Shown here: piece by piece, positions 58,628-64,000 of the stretch
How the letters are laid out: the number at the start of each line of letters is the position of its first letter
How positions within the stretch are numbered: position 1 is the stretch's first letter
From: Spraguea lophii
Taxonomy: Eukaryota > Microsporidia > Spragueidae
Reading direction: 5' to 3'
DNA length: 64,000 nt
NCBI GenBank assembly: GCA_001887945.1
Contig: LDOQ01000088.1
Coordinates: 124,001-188,000 of the forward strand
The notes under the pieces: generated by a model
Seen by the model: the letters and a program-made list of their open reading frames with translations, nothing else
Database searches by the model: none
Told to the model about the DNA's origin: nothing
Made by a program: the position numbers and the translations under genes

Positions 58628-59480
58628 AATATAACTTTTAAAAAAAGAATTTCTATGAAAACTGAAACATCATTTGATGTGTTTAAAAGAAGAAATAATT
58701 GATTATTTGAATATATAATATTATTTTATATCATTCTATTAAGATAAGATTTTAAACATTATATTCTATACTTTATTATGAAATATATTTAATATGATAA
58801 TTATGTAATAGAAGATAAATTGCCAGACATTAGATTTACATTCTTCACTCAGACGAATTTGCAAAATAATTTTGAACATATGAAAAAACCATGATATTTG
58901 AATAGAAAAGACTGGGTACTCCTTATTAAAAAAAATAAAAATTTTTAACGGTATAATAAATAAGAGCGAATATCCAATATTGTATCCTGAATATACTTTA
59001 TAACAAAATCCAAATACTCTATTGAAATCTTCTATAACTAACATAGTTATAACCTTTGTATTAAATAATAACCCATCTAATAAGATATAAAGACAGAGAC
59101 CATGATTTCATTAAAGCTTATAATAATAATAGGTCTACAAACAGATATCTAACATTTTAGAACATGCAATAAGATGGAGTTAATTCATATATGTAGCAAA
59201 ATCTGTTAATACAAATTATTTAGGCTTTAAAGAAACCAGTGATTTCAGTAAATTCTGCTCTTCCACCTAATCAAAATGATTTGATTATAAATAAGGCATT
59301 ATTATTAAATGGTTTATTATCGGAGAATTTTTTTTTTTGATTTCCTATTACAATGTACAAATATTAGCTCCCAAAAAAACCATCATTTAAATATTTTCTA
59401 ATTCCCCAATTATTTATAATCTGAAAGCACACAACTATTAACCTGTTATTGTTATAAGATTATATTTAATGTGAATACCC
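58628..59480. other. Intergenic with a repeat fragment
   Basis: No gene supported; a minus-strand frame at 58766-59044 has no start motif or similarity. A SINE-like fragment lies at about 59095-59262. Confidence 0.4.
59095..59262 (+). repeat. SINE-like fragment
   Basis: TTAGAACATGCAATAAGATG followed by GAGTTAATTCATATATGTAG matches the reference CTCTGGAGCATAAGGTAAGA / GAGATTAATGCATATCTGTA region. Both ends are lost. Confidence 0.55.
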
Positions 59481-60218
59481 ATGCTGATTCATTTACAAAG
59501 CTATTTAACCACAAGATTAGATTATTTTAATCAGATACAGGAAATAAAAACATTTTTCTTCGAATTTGAATCTGAAAATATAAATTATAGAACAATTAAA
59601 GAGTTATTTAAAAATAGTTATACTAATAATGAACATTTTTTTGAATGTTTACAAAAATATTTCAAATGTATTAAAGATTCTGGAGAAGAAGATAATAAAG
59701 ATTTTTTTGATAAAATAATAGAAAGATATTTTAATTTTTTTTCAGAAACACAGAAACAAGAAATATTCAATCAAGTTACAAATTTTAATAATAAAGCAGA
59801 AGAAAAACATAATATCAAAAAAAAGTTAATAGAAGAAATAAAGGAAAAAAGAAAAAACGTGTTAGATTTAATAGATGTGGAAATGCTAATTAAAATATAT
59901 GAAAGAGCAGGATCTGAAGAAAAAGTAATTTTATCTAATATATCCTTAATAATGAATATAAAAGATAATGGTAAATATTTGCTTGAAATGCACCCGTTGA
60001 TGGATAATATGACAACGTTACAAAAACAAAAATTAGCTAGATTTTTAGCAAATAAAATAATACTCGCAATAAAAATAGATTATTTTTCTACTGATGAAAA
60101 CCTTAATTATAAAAAACAATTGGAAGAAAAGAAAAAACAATTAACTATTAAAAACGAACAAAATGTTTTAGAAAGACCAGTATTTAAAAAGAAGGTAAGA
60201 AGAGGAAAAAAAAGATAA
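59481..60218 (+). CDS. Uncharacterised helical protein with basic C-terminus
   Basis: A 245-residue soluble, predicted all-helical protein. Features: an aromatic-rich N-terminal half (IKTFFFEFESENINY, ECLQKYFKCIKD), a charged coiled-coil-like middle (KKLIEEIKEKRKNVLDL), a segment MHPLMDNMTTLQKQKLARFL, and a strongly basic end (ERPVFKKKVRRGKKR) that could be a nuclear or RNA-binding tail. No family is recognised. CCC directly abuts the ATG, supporting both the gene and the start. Neighbours are repeats. Confidence 0.7.
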   Translation: MLIHLQSYLTTRLDYFNQIQEIKTFFFEFESENINYRTIKELFKNSYTNNEHFFECLQKYFKCIKDSGEEDNKDFFDKIIERYFNFFSETQKQEIFNQVTNFNNKAEEKHNIKKKLIEEIKEKRKNVLDLIDVEMLIKIYERAGSEEKVILSNISLIMNIKDNGKYLLEMHPLMDNMTTLQKQKLARFLANKIILAIKIDYFSTDENLNYKKQLEEKKKQLTIKNEQNVLERPVFKKKVRRGKKR

Positions 60219-60301
60219 TATCTTCTATGTAAAAAATAATAAATAATATATGTTTAAAAATATTATTTTGTTTAAAAAAGCCGGAATTATAATTTAGAGA
60301 C

Positions 60302-60475
60302 TTTTTTTATTAATGAAACTTTTATTTATCGAAGTTTCCTACTGGTTCCGTCCTACCGTGGTCTATGACCTTTAGTTCCCAAAACATATCTGAGCTTGTA
60401 CTAGCCGGTTTTGCTATAGATATGTATTAATTTCATCTTACCTTATGTTCCAGAACGTTAAGATTTTGTGTATAA
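60302..60475 (-). repeat. 5'-truncated SINE-like copy
   Basis: Minus orientation. T run 60302-60308, then GAAACTTTTATTTATCGAAG, TGGTCTATGACCTTTAGTTC and ACCTTATGTTCCAGAACGTT match well; similarity ends abruptly near 60475. Tail kept and head lost, and sequence quite close to the reference, so relatively young. Confidence 0.72.
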
Positions 60476-60843
60476 TTATATAAAATTATTGAAGAATAAT
60501 TAAATCGAAAATAATAACATATATTTTTGAATCAATATAACTGCGTTTTTAAAAATAAAATACCATACAAATAAAAGTTCACACAACGTTAGCTAATCTG
60601 TGAAATATCAAGAACAGACAAAGGTATATGTTCCAGTGAGTATGAACCAGTGTTTAAGTAATATAAATAAAAAAATGATATACAACGTTCCATAACAATA
60701 GAAATGAATGTAAAATTTATGATAATATTTAAAAACCAGAATATATACATTCTAGAATAAATCTCAATAAAATTTATAAAAACCATAAAATATGGGAAGA
60801 TGCTTATATTTTAGAATAATAGTAAAAAAAAGTTTATCGTTCA

Positions 60844-60918
60844 TATCAATACATTAAAACAATTAAATGAAATATATTTTTACTTTAAATTTTATTTAAT
60901 TGTTTTAATGTATTGATA
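60844..60918. repeat. Perfect 25-bp inverted repeat
   Basis: Left arm 60844-60868 (TATCAATACATTAAAACAAT...) is the exact reverse complement of right arm 60894-60918, with a 25-nt loop. Perfect arms of this length in otherwise decayed DNA suggest a recent event or selection. Confidence 0.85.
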
Positions 60919-61210
60919 GGCGTATAACGTTTAAAACATCTTAATTCTCTATTTTACAATCTTTTTTATACCGTATAATTCATTCTTTTTGTATTTAAAA
61001 AAAGTAGTTTTATATTTTTCATGTTAAACAAATAATACAATATTAATTTTGCTATAAAATTTAATAATCTCATAGTATCTTGTATTGTTGGTTAATTAAA
61101 AAGAGTTTTAACAAATAAAATTCCACTTAAAAAAATAGAAAGTTAACATTTTTATTTATTTAACATTCCGGAATTAAATAACAAACCTGTTATTCTTTCT
61201 ACATCACCAA

Positions 61211-62446
61211 CTACAAATCATCTACATCCACCAATATATTATTTAGTAATTCTATACTATCTAACGAATATATATCTATTATATTAAGAGATGTTTTTGA
61301 AAATAATTTGATTATTTTGTGAATGGTTCTCTTCTTAAATTCTTCGTCAGTCTTATCTGATAAATCAAAAATAGTTTTTACACTTTCATACATGTCGTAT
61401 ATAGTATAACTAATAAATGAATTTAGATCAGAAAACATATATTTCTTCAACATTGGTTCGAATTTAGGATTTTCTTTATTCAAACAAAAACAAAGAAGGA
61501 TATCTTTTACGCGTAATATAAAAAAATGAATCTTTAAAAGTGAGAAATAATTTTGAGACGGTCGGAATTCGAAGTGTTTAGATTGCATATCGACCGAAAG
61601 AGCTGCAATCCTTGTTAAAGTTTGTATTGCTTGTACAAACGTATTTTTTATATTCATTTCTAAGCTATTATGTAGATGTGGAACACTTCCTATGTTTGAA
61701 TATGCTCTAATTTTTATAAGTTCGTATCCTAATATTTGTGTATATATTTCTGTAGTTTCTATTTTTTGAAGTAAAATAGATATTGGTACAATATATTTAT
61801 CCGACTCTTCACAAAACTTTTCAAATATCAAACGATCCCCTGGTCTTGATGGATAATAAAAATCTTCTATCGTTATTTTGTTTGGATCTCCGATCTTACC
61901 ATATTCTCCGTGATACTTTTCCATTATATTATATATATATTTTATTTTAGAAGATAAAATTTCATGATATTTGGCAAAATAACTTATAAGATTTTCCAAT
62001 AAATTTTCTGTAGTAATAGATTCATTTATAGCATTTTCGTACTGGGAAAGTTCATCTGCTGGATATTTAACAATTTCACAATATTCCTTAAATAATTCTA
62101 ATAGTTCTGGTCTGTTTAAAGAATCTGGTAACATATAATCAACATGTAAATTAAAATCAAAATAATCCAAATATATTTCATCATCTCTACTAAAATTTAG
62201 ATTTGTAATTGTGGAATCATGATTATTATATAAATCTTCTATTCTTTGTTTATCAGTAAAAATACATTTGGCATATGGAGTTGGAATGAATGTAGAATTT
62301 AACAGCTTCAAGCATAATAACATTATTGTCGATAATAACAATGATTTTAAAATATATTTGATATTTTTCTTTGTATTTAAAAACATATGTTTACTTATGG
62401 TTGAATGTTTAAAAAGTTTTGTATTATTATTAATGAATAAATTCAT
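61211..62446 (-). CDS. Uncharacterised signal-anchored or secreted helical protein
   Basis: A 411-residue protein. A basic segment is followed by a hydrophobic helix (YILKSLLLSTIMLLCLKLL, about residues 31-49), acting as signal peptide or anchor. A start at Met21 (MFLNTKKNIKYILKS) would place it in a normal signal-peptide position. The rest is helical and polar, with LEMNIKNTFVQAIQTLTRIA and IHFFILRVKDILLCFCL, and an acidic end LVDVDDL. There is no CCC at either candidate start, as with the other fast-evolving unknown genes here. No homology recognised. A secreted or surface protein is plausible. Confidence 0.72.
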   Translation of the reverse strand: MNLFINNNTKLFKHSTISKHMFLNTKKNIKYILKSLLLSTIMLLCLKLLNSTFIPTPYAKCIFTDKQRIEDLYNNHDSTITNLNFSRDDEIYLDYFDFNLHVDYMLPDSLNRPELLELFKEYCEIVKYPADELSQYENAINESITTENLLENLISYFAKYHEILSSKIKYIYNIMEKYHGEYGKIGDPNKITIEDFYYPSRPGDRLIFEKFCEESDKYIVPISILLQKIETTEIYTQILGYELIKIRAYSNIGSVPHLHNSLEMNIKNTFVQAIQTLTRIAALSVDMQSKHFEFRPSQNYFSLLKIHFFILRVKDILLCFCLNKENPKFEPMLKKYMFSDLNSFISYTIYDMYESVKTIFDLSDKTDEEFKKRTIHKIIKLFSKTSLNIIDIYSLDSIELLNNILVDVDDL

Positions 62447-63193
62447 AAAAAATAATATTAATGTATATATATATAGTTTTTATATGATTTTTGACGTTTA
62501 AAATGACATTTTTCAGACAACTTAAACATAATATTTTCTCCTTTTTAAACGATGTTTCTTTTTTTTAAAAAAATAATAGTATATATAATACACTAAGTAT
62601 AAACATAAAATAAAAATTTCACACATTCCAAATTATTTAAAATGTCAAATCAATAACAATCGTGTTATAAATGTCATTGAAATGTCAATAACATTTGCAG
62701 ATATAGAAATGTGTAATTTTTGCGTTAAAAACCATAGAAATACATTTATTAAAAATGTTTGTAAATAAACCAACACATTTACTTTTTTTAAACGACATCA
62801 TTTATAAAAATTAAAAAAAAACAACATTATGTTAATAATCACACTGTTCTTATTTTCTCTTCATTTAAATATCATCGTTAATATCATACATATATTATAA
62901 TATTAATATTATATTAAAACACCAAATATAAATATTTTTTGAATATATGTTGTGATTTTCATTGTTAAAATGGATTACATGAAAATTTGGTTTAAAAATA
63001 TTATATAGAATATAAATTTTTAGTGTTAACATTATGACTATTTGATATAATTAAGATAAACTTTTATTTTAATTTTCTATTTGGTAATCTATCAAATGTT
63101 TGTATTAAATAAAAATTATCTTATTTTTTTAATTTCCCTATATATAATGTTTTTCAATCAAATTTGTCCGACTTTAATGAATGATAATTTTCT
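62447..63193. other. AT-rich intergenic
   Basis: About 750 bp, no gene. Short repeats of AAATGTCA (near 62640-62690) are seen; nothing else. Confidence 0.4.
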
Positions 63194-63663
63194 AATAGAA
63201 CTTTTATTTATAGAAGTTCCCTGACCAGTTGCGGCCTACCATGGTCTGTGACATTTGGTTCCTAAAGTATATCAAACTTGTACTAACCGGTTTTACTGCA
63301 GATATGCATTAATCTCATCATATCTTATGCTCCAGAGCGTTTGGATTTTGCGTATGGTGCACGTCGCCACCCCCTCCCAGTGTTCTAGATATTCTTAACC
63401 TTTTTTTTAGCATAATAATGCCAAGTCACAAATCAATACAAGGATTGCAACTACGCCAGCTAAACATTATTTTAATCTAGTATAGGGACCATCATATAAG
63501 GTATAGCTAATGCTGCGCCATCGAACCCTCACCAACTCAATAACCCTTCTTTTCCTCTGCCTTATTATTATTTTTTGTTTTGAAAATTCTTCTGGATGAG
63601 AGATTCGAACCTATCAGACTGGGATTTAGTTACCACCCCATGACCACTGAATCGGGCGGGCTC
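63194..63663 (-). repeat. Full-length, well-preserved SINE-like copy
   Basis: Minus orientation. GCGGCCTACCATGGTCTGTG, GATATGCATTAATCTCATCA and the head with B-box complement GAGATTCGAACC (63600-63611) and GACCACTGAATCGGGCGGG (63642-63660) closely match the reference. The A tail is eroded and no target duplication is obvious. Confidence 0.82.
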
Positions 63664-64000
63664 TACTTGTAAACATAAAATAAGCAAGATCAAGAGCCCG
63701 GAAATTTTGAAAAAAATGGGCCCATTAAAAAAAGGTAATTAATTAATGATTTATGTTAAGATTTTTCTAAGAGGATGAAAAAAATAAAAATATTACAAAA
63801 ATTTAATAAGCAAAGTTAATCTCGGTTTATTTTAATTTTAAAAAGAAATTAACCTCCTCTAATAAATAAATAATAAATATAATTATAATTCTATTAGGTT
63901 GGCGATTTGGTTACTATCACCACGATCACTCAGCTATCAAATTTTATTTTTTTATAATGATCAAAATTTTTTTTATATGAGGATATAAGATGACAAATTC
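63664..64000. other. AT-rich end of window with a repeat-head fragment
   Basis: No gene. About 63898-63942 resembles the tRNA-like head in minus orientation (TTTGGTTACTATCACCACGA). Confidence 0.4.
63898..63942 (-). repeat. tRNA-head fragment of the SINE-like family
   Basis: GATTTGGTTACTATCACCAC followed by GATCACTCAGC parallels the reference GGTTTGGTTACCACCCCACG followed by ACCACTGGGCC. Only the head is present. Confidence 0.45.

Larger units (their letters stand above)
60219..61210. other. Intergenic with truncated repeat and a perfect inverted repeat
   Basis: No gene seen. It holds a truncated SINE-like copy (60302-60475) and a perfect 25-bp inverted repeat (60844-60918). Confidence 0.5.

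Noticed and set aside
58766..59044. A 92-codon minus-strand ORF
   Set aside because: No start motif or recognisable similarity, in a stretch adjoining repeat remains.
1..64000. CRISPR arrays, rRNA genes, spliceosomal or SRP RNA genes
   Set aside because: No regularly spaced repeats were seen, and no rRNA or U6-type ACAGAGA context with flanking conserved sequence was found by eye; ACAGAGA hits near 5064, 6320 and 59090 lie in other features.

Overview
This window looks like a chromosome segment of a microsporidian, an obligate intracellular fungal relative. The evidence is very high A+T content with the standard genetic code, short eukaryotic housekeeping proteins, three bacterial-type ATP/ADP translocases of the kind microsporidia use to take host nucleotides, a 24-nt intron directly after the ATG of ribosomal protein L27a, and a CCC (once GGG) triplet just upstream of most start codons. 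Genus is not assigned. Compared with compact microsporidian genomes this segment is gene-sparse and carries many decayed repeats.

Layout. 1-11.9 kb: 3' end of an unknown gene, a diflavin-type reductase lacking its FMN domain, a lineage-specific protein, a decayed Merlin/IS1016-like transposase, proteasome alpha1, an AGC-type pseudokinase, exosome RRP46, the CCAAT-factor HAP3/NF-YB and an MBOAT lysophospholipid acyltransferase. 11.9-19.7 kb: a possibly secreted protein, tRNA-Val(CAC), a DGAT1/ACAT-type MBOAT, RAD50 and exosome SKI6. 20.9-31.2 kb: three nucleotide transporters (one minus, two tandem plus), separated by a repeat island with a second broken Merlin-like transposase between inverted copies of the dispersed repeat. 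31.2-37.7 kb: a tight block of nuclear and ribosome-biogenesis genes (50-aa protein, FYR protein, SPB4, L27a, NIP7, DHR1). 37.7-44.9 kb: repeat-rich ground holding a small membrane protein, V-ATPase B and proteasome beta2. 44.9-58.6 kb: NAD(P)HX epimerase, CAF-1 large subunit, an LRR-like protein, two small membrane proteins, a Prp3-like protein, 6-phosphogluconolactonase, ARS2/SERRATE, LUC7 and MAK16. 58.6-64 kb: three unknown proteins and more repeats.

Functional themes are ribosome biogenesis (SPB4, DHR1, NIP7, MAK16, L27a), RNA processing and decay (RRP46, SKI6, LUC7, Prp3-like, ARS2), proteasome, chromatin (CAF-1, HAP3, FYR) and energy parasitism (NTT1-3).

The main discovery candidate is a dispersed family of about 0.48-kb elements with a tRNA-like head carrying pol III A and B boxes, an A-rich tail and, in the best copy (43872-44358), a perfect 13-bp target-site duplication. 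It behaves as a tRNA-derived SINE, with full-length, 5'-truncated and heavily decayed copies throughout the window. The CCC motif also relocates about nine start codons away from the longest-ORF start.
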